Positions 1 through 5,968 of a DNA stretch of 7,726 nt are shown piece after piece. The stretch comes from Methylophilus sp. (GTDB lineage Bacteria; Pseudomonadota; Gammaproteobacteria; Burkholderiales; Methylophilaceae). Every line of letters begins with the position of its first letter. Position 1 is the stretch's first letter. The stretch covers positions 1 to 7,726 of the forward strand of contig JAIXZQ010000240.1 in NCBI GenBank assembly GCA_027489475.1, read 5' to 3'. Position numbers and translations under genes: made by a program. Under the pieces are notes generated by a model that was given only the letters and a program-made list of their open reading frames with translations, was not told the DNA's origin and made no database searches.

Positions 1-950
1 CCATAAAACTTGGTGAGTAAGGCAATCAAGCCGATTTTAAACAGCAGAAACAGCGCCAACAGCGCAATGACCAGCAGCACATGGTCAAACAACACTGACA
101 CATTGAGCAACATGCCGACACTAATAAAGAATAAGCCCAGCAAGATATCGCGAAAGGGCGCAATATCAGATTCAACCTGATAACGGTATTTGGTTTCAGA
201 AATCAGCATCCCAGCGACAAAAGCGCCCAATGCATATGAAAGGCCGACAAAATTAGTCGCGGCGGCCATCAACATTGTCACCATCAAGACATTCAGCACA
301 AACAGCTCGCGCGAACGTTGCTTGGCGACCAGTTCAAACCAGAAATTGAGCACGTTTTTACCAAACTTAAACAGTAAAAACAGCAAAATGGAAGATTTAA
401 ATAGGGTCAGGCCGATCACATCAAGCCAGTTATCGCTGTGTGAACCCAAGGTTTGAATCAGCACCAAAATGGGAATCACGGCCAAATCTTGAAACAGCAA
501 CACGCCTATACTGAGGCGGCCATGACGCGAGTTGAGATCTACCCGTTCCATCAGGATTTTGGACACGATGGCGGTAGAGGACATGGTCAGTGCCGCGCCG
601 ATAATAAACGCCGTGGACAAACTCAACCCTGCCAATTGTCCCAGTAAGAGGCTGGCCAGCAGGGTCAGTATCACTTGACCACCGCCTAGACCGAAGAGGG
701 TTTTACGCATGGCATACAGCTTGGGCAGGCTGAATTCCAGACCAATACTAAACATCAGAAAAACAATGCCAAACTCGGCAATCTGACGGCTAGACTCTTC
801 ATCTTGCAACAGGCCTAAGGCATGCGGCCCCAACACGATGCCTATCATAAAGTAGGCCAGCATGGCGGGTAAGCCAAAAATGCGGAACAGGCCAACGGCG
901 AACACCGAACTGGTGAGCAACAAAAGTAAATGTATCAGGGAATCAAACAT
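1..950 (-). CDS. CPA2-family (Kef-type) cation:proton antiporter, N-terminal part, cut by window edge
   Basis: Reading the minus strand from the ATG at 950 gives 316 complete codons with no stop before the left edge. The product is a polytopic inner-membrane protein of the monovalent cation:proton antiporter-2 family, resembling KefB/KefC, which exchange K+ (or Na+) for H+. Visible family motifs are FLMFSIGLEFS (residues 64-74), SSTAIVSKIL (124-133), FQDLAVIP (153-160, with Asp155 at the expected ion/proton-binding QD site) and a stretch near 241-280 containing LGAFVAGML, ESDIAPF and LFFISVGM, as in KefC. Many hydrophobic helices are evident. Any C-terminal RCK/TrkA-N domain lies outside the window, so gating and the KefB/KefC/other subtype cannot be decided. 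An in-frame TAA lies 30 bases upstream of the ATG (980-978) with no other start codon between them, so the start is secure. No Shine-Dalgarno is visible. It is divergent from kdsD, a neighbour pairing I recall from other betaproteobacteria. Confidence 0.93.
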   Translation of the reverse strand, partial: MFDSLIHLLLLLTSSVFAVGLFRIFGLPAMLAYFMIGIVLGPHALGLLQDEESSRQIAEFGIVFLMFSIGLEFSLPKLYAMRKTLFGLGGGQVILTLLASLLLGQLAGLSLSTAFIIGAALTMSSTAIVSKILMERVDLNSRHGRLSIGVLLFQDLAVIPILVLIQTLGSHSDNWLDVIGLTLFKSSILLFLLFKFGKNVLNFWFELVAKQRSRELFVLNVLMVTMLMAAATNFVGLSYALGAFVAGMLISETKYRYQVESDIAPFRDILLGLFFISVGMLLNVSVLFDHVLLVIALLALFLLFKIGLIALLTKFY

Positions 951-1205
951 GCAAAATTTTAACCAGCGCGAAGTGTTTTAATGCACTGTCGTGTTCGCGG
1001 TTGTAGCGACACATGACAGGCGGAAAATCGTTGTTATTTGTTGAGTATTACATAGGCAAATAGGCTAGCCACTGAGTGTGACAGCCTGATGTATCGTGCC
1101 ATAAAAGTTAAATTTATGCAAAAATTGTGCCCACTTACAAAAAAAGCGCAAATATTCGGTGTTTTGCTTTATTGCACTGACTTTGCCTTGTTATACTAAG
1201 CCGCT
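951..1205. promoter_or_regulatory. Divergent intergenic region between antiporter gene and kdsD
   Basis: This 255-bp AT-rich stretch holds no convincing gene on either strand and must carry the promoters of both flanking genes. It contains -10-like hexamers right beside each start codon (described separately). It also has an imperfect inverted repeat, TGTCGTGT at 987-994 and ACATGACA at 1011-1018 (7 of 8 bases complementary, 16-base spacer), which could be an operator or chance. I recognise no known operator consensus. Confidence 0.6.
1189..1197 (+). promoter_or_regulatory. Candidate extended -10 promoter of the kdsD-lpt-rpoN operon
   Basis: The bases TGTTATACT form an extended -10 element: TG at 1189-1190, one base, then TATACT at 1192-1197, which matches TATAAT at 5 of 6 positions. 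No good -35 sits 16-18 bases upstream; a TTGCAC at 1172-1177 is only 14 bases away. Normal spacing would put the transcription start at about 1203-1206, at or within three bases of the kdsD ATG. Inferred from sequence only. Confidence 0.45.
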
Positions 1206-2207
1206 ATGAATATCGCTAAAAACGGTGTTTTCGCCGACCCTCAGTCAGAGATTGTCTCGCGTGCGCGCGGCATTTTGCTGCACGAGGCTGACGAAATCCG
1301 CCAACTGGCTGACCGCATCGGTGAGGCATTTGCGCAAGCCGTGTATTTGCTGCTGCATTGTCGCGGCAGAGTGGTCGTGACTGGCATGGGTAAGTCTGGA
1401 CACATCGGGGGCAAAATTGCTGCCACTTTGGCCAGCACGGGCACACCCGCATTTTTTATGCATCCGGCAGAAGCCAGCCACGGTGACCTGGGCATGATCA
1501 CCGCCGAAGACGTGGTCATCGCGTTATCCAACTCTGGTGAGAGCGACGAAATTATTAATATTCTGCCCGCCATTCGCCGCATAGGGGCGCGCATTTTAAG
1601 CATTACCGGCAGCACGGAGTCTACTTTGTCGCGCGAGTCTGAAGTGCATTTGAGTGCCGCGGTGAGCCATGAAGCCTGCCCGTTGGGCTTAGCGCCCACG
1701 GCCAGCACCACCGCTGCCCTGGCACTGGGTGATGCACTGGCCTTGTGTGTGCTCGATCTGCGTGAATTTACCGCCGAAGATTTTGCCCGCTCACATCCCG
1801 GCGGTAGTTTGGGGCGCAGACTGTTAGTGCGGGTCAAAGATGTGATGCGTACCGGCGATGCCTTGCCTAGCATCCCCGCAGAGGCGACGGTACAGCAAGC
1901 CATCGCGCAGATTTCAAGCAAGGGCATGGGCTTTACAGCGATTGTCGATGCCAACCAGCATCCGATTGGTATTTTTACCGATGGAGATTTGCGGCGCCTC
2001 TTTATGCAAGGTGAGACGCGACCAGAGGCCGCCATCAGCCGTGTGATGAACCGCCAGCCGCGATTGCTGAATAGTCAGCAACTGGCAGTAGATGCAGTGA
2101 CCTTAATGGAAACGCATAAAATCAACGGGTTTTTGGCTGTCAACGACCAGCAACAACTGGTGGGCGCGTTTAATATGCACGACTTGATTAAAGCCAAAGT
2201 CGTCTAG
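1206..2207 (+). CDS. kdsD: D-arabinose 5-phosphate isomerase (KdsD/KpsF/GutQ family)
   Basis: This cytoplasmic enzyme converts D-ribulose 5-phosphate to D-arabinose 5-phosphate, the first step towards Kdo, the inner-core sugar of lipopolysaccharide. The 333-residue protein has the usual family length (E. coli KdsD is 328) and order: an N-terminal SIS sugar-phosphate domain at about 45-185 and two CBS domains from about 210 to the end. Visible motifs are GMGKSGHI (60-67), HPAEASHGDLGM (86-97), SNSGES (108-113), HEACPLGLAPT (155-165), SHPGGSLGR (196-204) and GIFTDGDLRR (255-264). By alignment with E. coli KdsD the catalytic-site equivalents are Lys63, Glu115, Glu156 and His197, all present. The ATG is the first possible start, because an in-frame TAA lies at 1197-1199, and it matches the family N-terminus. 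There is no Shine-Dalgarno. It is the first gene of the lpt-rpoN operon, a position that favours kdsD over the paralogues gutQ and kpsF. The usual partner kdsC does not follow it. Confidence 0.96.
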   Translation: MNIAKNGVFADPQSEIVSRARGILLHEADEIRQLADRIGEAFAQAVYLLLHCRGRVVVTGMGKSGHIGGKIAATLASTGTPAFFMHPAEASHGDLGMITAEDVVIALSNSGESDEIINILPAIRRIGARILSITGSTESTLSRESEVHLSAAVSHEACPLGLAPTASTTAALALGDALALCVLDLREFTAEDFARSHPGGSLGRRLLVRVKDVMRTGDALPSIPAEATVQQAIAQISSKGMGFTAIVDANQHPIGIFTDGDLRRLFMQGETRPEAAISRVMNRQPRLLNSQQLAVDAVTLMETHKINGFLAVNDQQQLVGAFNMHDLIKAKVV

Positions 2208-2244
2208 CTGATGTGGTTTTGGGCAGAACGAGCGTAGCAACCGC

Positions 2245-2877
2245 ATGAATAAATATCCAATATTATTACCGATAGGCTTATTGCTGCTGCTGTCGTTGCT
2301 CACTTTTTGGATTAATCAAAACGTACAAGAAGAAGGCTTGCGCCTGCGTAGACTGAGTGGCCATGCCCCAGACTATATGTTGTATCACTTTGTCAGCACA
2401 CGCACCAATGCCCAAGGCGAAACCAAGTATGTCCTGGCCGCTGCGGAGATGCGACATTTTCCGGCGCAAGATACTACCGAGTTATTGCGGCCACGCTTTA
2501 CACAGTTTGGCGTTGATAAACCCTACACGCAGATTATGGGGCAACGTGGCAAAATCTTGCCTGGCGGGGATGTGGTTGAATTCAGCCAAAAGGTAAAAGT
2601 GACGCGCCAAGGCACGGCAACAAAAGGCGAAATGCAACTACAAACCGAGCGCCTATGGCTAGAGCCTAACAAGGATATTGCCCACACAAATCTGCCGGTG
2701 ACGATTCGGCAGAAACCTGCCACCGTGATTACTGCAACAGGCTTGCGCTTTGACAACAAAGCCAGCACGGTAGACCTCTTTAACCGCGTGCATGTGCATT
2801 ACGAGCGTGCCCAACCCCCCGTTGCCCGCGCAAGTCGCCCGGCCACGGCAAAACAAAACGTCGTCAAACGGCGTTGA
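2245..2877 (+). CDS. lptC: LPS export protein LptC, inner-membrane anchored
   Basis: LptC is the bitopic inner-membrane part of the LPS transporter. It takes LPS from LptB2FG and hands it to periplasmic LptA through stacked beta-jellyroll domains. The 210-residue product has one N-terminal transmembrane helix (about residues 4-23, PILLPIGLLLLLSLLTFWI) and then a periplasmic LptC-like domain. That domain includes ELLRPRFTQF, a region like the family's conserved mid-part, and GLRFDN/STVDLFNRVHVHY near residues 166-185. The last 20 or so residues are basic and rich in Ala, Arg and Pro, probably a flexible tail. E. coli LptC is 191 residues. LptC sequences diverge strongly, so identification rests on topology, these weak motifs and the setting directly before lptA and lptB. 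It starts 37 bases after kdsD with no good Shine-Dalgarno. No ATG, GTG or TTG occurs in frame between the upstream stop (2209-2211) and this ATG, so the start is well supported. Confidence 0.94.
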   Translation: MNKYPILLPIGLLLLLSLLTFWINQNVQEEGLRLRRLSGHAPDYMLYHFVSTRTNAQGETKYVLAAAEMRHFPAQDTTELLRPRFTQFGVDKPYTQIMGQRGKILPGGDVVEFSQKVKVTRQGTATKGEMQLQTERLWLEPNKDIAHTNLPVTIRQKPATVITATGLRFDNKASTVDLFNRVHVHYERAQPPVARASRPATAKQNVVKRR

Positions 2878-2881
2878 TACT

Positions 2882-2896
2882 GGAGATAGAGCGTTG
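2882..2896 (+). promoter_or_regulatory. Shine-Dalgarno and TTG start of lptA
   Basis: GGAG at 2882-2885 lies 8 bases before TTG at 2894-2896, which is ideal spacing. This fixes the lptA start. The first in-frame ATG upstream (2792) lies deep inside lptC and has no such site. The first ATG downstream (2930) would remove half the signal peptide. It is the clearest ribosome-binding site in the window. Confidence 0.8.
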
Positions 2897-3532
2897 AATG
2901 TAAACAATTCATTCTGGTTGACCCTGTGCATGACCTGCACCCTGCTCATGTGGATGGGCCCAACCTTGGCTGAAGAGTCAGACCGTGACCAGCCTATTGA
3001 ACTGGAGGCCGACACGGTCACGGTGAACGACGCCAAAAAAATCAGTATCTATACCGGCAATGTCATCTTAAATCAGGGCACTTTGCAGATTAAAGCAGAC
3101 AAAATGATTGTGCGTGAAGATCAGGATGGCTTTCAGCACAGCACCTGTACTGGCAATCCAACGACCTTTAAGCAAAAACGTACTGGCAAAAATGAATGGA
3201 TGCAGGGCAGCGGCCAGCGTATTGAATACAACGCACGCATGGACAAAGTGCAACTGTATACCAATGCTTGGGTCAAGCGTGGTGAAGATATCGTGACTGG
3301 CGATTACATCAGCTATGACGCCAATGCAGAATATGCCGAGGTGATTGGCGGCACCAAAGCCAACCCGAACGGCACCGCAGGCAGCCGAGTCAAAGCCACC
3401 ATACAACCCAAAAACAAAACCACCCCACCGGTGATTGACAACAAACCCACTGCACAGCAAGGTCTGCGCATGAACCGGTCGTTACAAATGAAGGTAGACC
3501 CCGCGCCCGCAGAGGCGCCGGCTAAAGAGTAA
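2894..3532 (+). CDS. lptA: LPS transport periplasmic protein LptA, TTG start
   Basis: LptA forms the periplasmic bridge that carries LPS from LptC to LptD at the outer membrane. From the TTG start the product is 212 residues. A signal peptide (about 1-26) has a hydrophobic core rich in Leu, Met and Cys and a likely cleavage after PTLA, before EESDRDQP. The OstA-like jellyroll domain follows: [13 protein letters not shown], a [17 protein letters not shown] stretch typical of the family, [23 protein letters not shown] and [18 protein letters not shown]. The tail after about residue 160 is rich in Pro, Asn and Lys and probably disordered. TTG is chosen because GGAG lies 8 bases upstream and the resulting N-terminus is a plausible signal peptide; the ATG at 2792 would overlap lptC by 86 bases. 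One oddity is that the signal peptide n-region (MNVNNSFW) has no Lys or Arg. It begins 16 bases after lptC and ends 5 before lptB, so the genes are almost certainly co-transcribed. Confidence 0.94.
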   Translation: MNVNNSFWLTLCMTCTLLMWMGPTLAEESDRDQPIELEADTVTVNDAKKISIYTGNVILNQGTLQIKADKMIVREDQDGFQHSTCTGNPTTFKQKRTGKNEWMQGSGQRIEYNARMDKVQLYTNAWVKRGEDIVTGDYISYDANAEYAEVIGGTKANPNGTAGSRVKATIQPKNKTTPPVIDNKPTAQQGLRMNRSLQMKVDPAPAEAPAKE

Positions 3533-3537
3533 GGCGC

Positions 3538-4296
3538 ATGACAGATCCCCTTGTTACCTCCGAGCCCACTGGCTTAAACCAGCTGCACGTCAGTCAGCTG
3601 AAAAAAACCTATCAAGGCCGTACCGTCGTAAAAAACACCAGCTTAGAACTTAAAAGCGGGGAAGTCATCGGCTTGCTGGGTCCCAACGGGGCGGGCAAGA
3701 CCACCAGTTTTTACATGATTGTGGGCTTGGTGGCGTTGGATGAAGGCCAAATTACATTGAATGGCGTGGATGTCAGTCGTGCCCCCATGCACGAGCGGGC
3801 ACGCATGGGCTTAGCCTATCTGCCGCAAGAAGCCTCAATTTTTCGCAAGATGACGGTCACAGACAACATCATGGCCATTCTTGAAACGCGCCCCTACAGT
3901 GATGCCGAGCGAGAAGAAAAGTTGGAGTCTTTGCTTGACCAGCTGCATATCCAGCATATACGCAACAGTCAGGCGGTCAGTCTGTCTGGCGGTGAACGAC
4001 GCAGAGTTGAAATTGCACGCTGCCTGGCAACTGACCCTAAATTTATTTTGCTCGATGAGCCGTTCGCCGGCATTGACCCCATTGCAGTGATTGAAATTCA
4101 AAAAATTATCCGCTATCTGAGCAGCCAAAACATTGGCATCCTGATTACGGACCATAACGTACGTGAAACGCTGGATATTTGCGACCGCGCCTATATTGTG
4201 AATGAAGGCGCCGTATTTGCGGCGGGCACGCCGGATGAAATCATCCAGAACGAAGGGGTGCGTGAAGTCTATCTGGGTAAGAACTTTAGGCTGTAA
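3538..4296 (+). CDS. lptB: LPS export ABC transporter ATP-binding protein LptB
   Basis: LptB is the cytoplasmic ATPase dimer that powers extraction of LPS from the inner membrane by LptFG and its transfer to LptC. The 252-residue protein carries every ABC ATPase motif. These are Walker [10 protein letters not shown] (48-56), Q-loop Gln97 in [12 protein letters not shown], signature [12 protein letters not shown] (149-160), Walker B FILLDEP (169-175) and switch His206 in ITDHNVRET. The C-terminus [11 protein letters not shown] is the LptB hallmark (E. coli ends RVYLGEDFRL) and separates it from other ABC ATPases such as LivF. It is about 11 residues longer at the N-terminus than E. coli LptB (241). 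A GAG at 3527-3529 precedes the ATG by 8 bases and overlaps the end of lptA, so coupling to lptA translation is likely. The partner genes lptF and lptG are not in this window, as is usual. Confidence 0.98.
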   Translation: MTDPLVTSEPTGLNQLHVSQLKKTYQGRTVVKNTSLELKSGEVIGLLGPNGAGKTTSFYMIVGLVALDEGQITLNGVDVSRAPMHERARMGLAYLPQEASIFRKMTVTDNIMAILETRPYSDAEREEKLESLLDQLHIQHIRNSQAVSLSGGERRRVEIARCLATDPKFILLDEPFAGIDPIAVIEIQKIIRYLSSQNIGILITDHNVRETLDICDRAYIVNEGAVFAAGTPDEIIQNEGVREVYLGKNFRL

Positions 4297-4302
4297 ACCG
4301 TC

Positions 4303-5847
4303 ATGAAACAGAATCTGCAACTTCGTATCTCGCAAAATCTGGCCCTGACGCCACAATTGCAACAGTCTATCCGCCTGTTACAACTGTCGACCTTGGAGCT
4401 CAATCAAGAGCTAGAGGCCATCTTGCAAGAAAACCCCTTGCTGGAAATGGCAGAGAGCGAAGAAAACGAGTTTGACGAAGCACAGGCAAATGCGACTGCG
4501 GCGGCCGAGGCCTCTACTGAAGACAACCCGTTTGACCGCGCCACACAGCAAGAAATCACCGCCCCGGCGGAAACCTTGCGCGAAGAGTTGCAAGACGAAC
4601 TCAGCGGTCAGGACGGTGAACTTGCCAACTTGCGCGATGAGTTCACGCCGCCTGAGTTTGAGGATGATTACGAAGAGTTTGGCAGTACCAGCAACTGGGA
4701 TGAAGGCGGCCGCAACAACTTGGAGGATGACGACAGCGATTTTACGCGGCAGGATGCGCGCAATATCAGCCTGCGCGAACATCTGCTTGACCAGATTCAG
4801 CTGGCGCACTTATCGCCGCGTGACTTAAGTCTGGCCAAATTGCTGCTCGATAGCATCAATGATGATGGTTATTTAGAGCAATCTTTAGAAGACATTGTGG
4901 AAGCGCTGCCACTAGAACTTGAAGTCGAGCTGCTAGAGCTCGAAACGGCGCTGAAACTGATACAAAATCTCGATCCAGTGGGTGTGGGTGCGCGCGACTT
5001 GCGGGAGTGCCTGTTGCTGCAATTGCATCATTTGCCCGCTGAAACGCCTTGTCTGGCGACCGCAGTGGCCTTGGTACAAGGCTATCTGCCATTGCTGGCC
5101 AATAAAGACTTTATCAAGCTCCGTAAAGCCTTGGGGTGCGATGAGGCCACTTTAAAGGCGGCACAACATCTCATTCGACAACAAAACCCCAAGCCGGGCA
5201 ATGCGTTTGCCAGCTTTAGCCATGACCACTTTATTCAGCATGATGTGGTGGTGAAAAAAATCAAAGGGCTATGGGTCGCCTCGCTTAACGACGGTGTGAT
5301 TCCCAAACTGCGGATTAACCAGATGTATGCCGAGATCTTGAAACGTAACCGCGAAAGCTCAGGGCAATATCTGCAGAGCCAGATGCAAGAAGCCAAATGG
5401 ATGATTAAAAACATTCAGCAACGCTTCTCTACCATCTTGCGCGTATCGCAAGCGATTGTAGACCGGCAGCGTAACTTTTTTGAACATGGGGATATTGCCA
5501 TGCGGCCGCTGGTGTTACGTGAGATTGCCGAAGAATTGGATTTGCACGAAAGCACGGTTTCACGCGTGACTACCCACAAGTATATGCTCACCCCACGCGG
5601 CGTCTATGAGCTGAAATACTTTTTTGGCAGCTCTGTGGCTACCGATGCGGGCGGCTCATGCTCAGCAACGGCAATTCGAGCATTGATTAAACAAATGGTG
5701 GCTGAAGAAAACCCGAAAAAGCCGTTGTCTGACAATCAGATTACTGACACCTTGGCGCAACAGGGGATTGTGGTGGCACGGCGCACGATTGCTAAATACC
5801 GCGAGTCGCTAAATATTCCTCCCGCTAACCTGCGTAAATCCCTTTAA
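4303..5847 (+). CDS. rpoN: RNA polymerase sigma-54 factor RpoN
   Basis: RpoN directs RNA polymerase to -24/-12 promoters and needs AAA+ enhancer-binding activators. It typically controls nitrogen, motility and stress genes. The 514-residue protein shows region I at 1-50 (Gln/Leu-rich, including QNLALTPQLQQSIRLLQLST), which contacts activator and core. A long acidic region II follows at about 50-155. The core-binding domain is at about 155-335, with LLDSINDDGYL and LDPVGVGARDLRECL. The helix-turn-helix DNA-binding region is near 405-425 (EIAEELDLHESTVSR). The RpoN box ARRTIAKYRE (492-501) reads the -24 element and is intact. E. coli RpoN is 477 residues, and the extra length sits mostly in acidic region II. 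The ATG lies 6 bases after lptB with only a distant AGG (4288-4290), so translational coupling is likely. A strong terminator follows immediately. The genes often found next (hpf, ptsN) are absent. Confidence 0.99.
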   Translation: MKQNLQLRISQNLALTPQLQQSIRLLQLSTLELNQELEAILQENPLLEMAESEENEFDEAQANATAAAEASTEDNPFDRATQQEITAPAETLREELQDELSGQDGELANLRDEFTPPEFEDDYEEFGSTSNWDEGGRNNLEDDDSDFTRQDARNISLREHLLDQIQLAHLSPRDLSLAKLLLDSINDDGYLEQSLEDIVEALPLELEVELLELETALKLIQNLDPVGVGARDLRECLLLQLHHLPAETPCLATAVALVQGYLPLLANKDFIKLRKALGCDEATLKAAQHLIRQQNPKPGNAFASFSHDHFIQHDVVVKKIKGLWVASLNDGVIPKLRINQMYAEILKRNRESSGQYLQSQMQEAKWMIKNIQQRFSTILRVSQAIVDRQRNFFEHGDIAMRPLVLREIAEELDLHESTVSRVTTHKYMLTPRGVYELKYFFGSSVATDAGGSCSATAIRALIKQMVAEENPKKPLSDNQITDTLAQQGIVVARRTIAKYRESLNIPPANLRKSL

Positions 5848-5874
5848 AAAAAGGCCGCAGTTGCGGCCTTTTTT
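5846..5874. terminator. Rho-independent terminator after rpoN, probably bidirectional
   Basis: The stem GGCCGC (5853-5858) pairs with GCGGCC (5863-5868) around the loop AGTT. A run of seven A (5846-5852) precedes it and a run of six T (5869-5874) follows, so the stem can extend by A-T pairs. Read on either strand it is a GC hairpin followed by a T-run. It should end the kdsD-rpoN transcript and could also stop transcripts of tyrS coming the other way. It begins inside the rpoN stop codon TAA (5845-5847). Confidence 0.92.
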
Positions 5875-5968
5875 ATCTGTCTTAATGCTGCATCAATCAG
5901 TGGCTTAAGCGCGTCTGGCTAACTGCAAACCAGCCTTCACCTAGCCCTCACCCAACCCACACTTTGCC

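Noticed and set aside
190..647. Two plus-strand open frames (88 and 64 residues) in the left part
   Set aside because: The minus strand here encodes the antiporter with intact family motifs; these frames are its antisense shadows.
987..1018. Imperfect inverted repeat in the divergent intergenic region as a regulator site
   Set aside because: One mismatch in 8, a 16-base spacer and no match to a known operator; noted in the region entry but not supported as its own site.
1241..2035. 264-residue open frame on the minus strand across kdsD
   Set aside because: It is a shadow of kdsD in another frame: low-complexity composition, no recognisable domain, no ribosome site, and the plus frame has clear family motifs.
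2792..2893. Longer lptA starting at ATG 2792
   Set aside because: It would overlap lptC by 86 bases and put a non-signal stretch before the signal peptide; the TTG at 2894 has an ideal GGAG.
3835..4362. 175-residue minus-strand open frame over lptB and the start of rpoN
   Set aside because: It lies antisense to the highly conserved LptB motifs, has no domain of its own and spans two sense genes.
5774..5792. TGGCACG followed by TTGC, resembling a sigma-54 promoter inside rpoN
   Set aside because: The spacer is 8 bases instead of the required 4, and the site lies in coding sequence with no gene correctly placed behind it.
5875..5968. Possible separate terminator or small RNA in the rpoN-tyrS spacer
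   Set aside because: Only short, weak repeats such as CTGG/CCAG and CCTT/AAGG are seen, with no T-run behind them; the bidirectional hairpin at 5846-5874 suffices.
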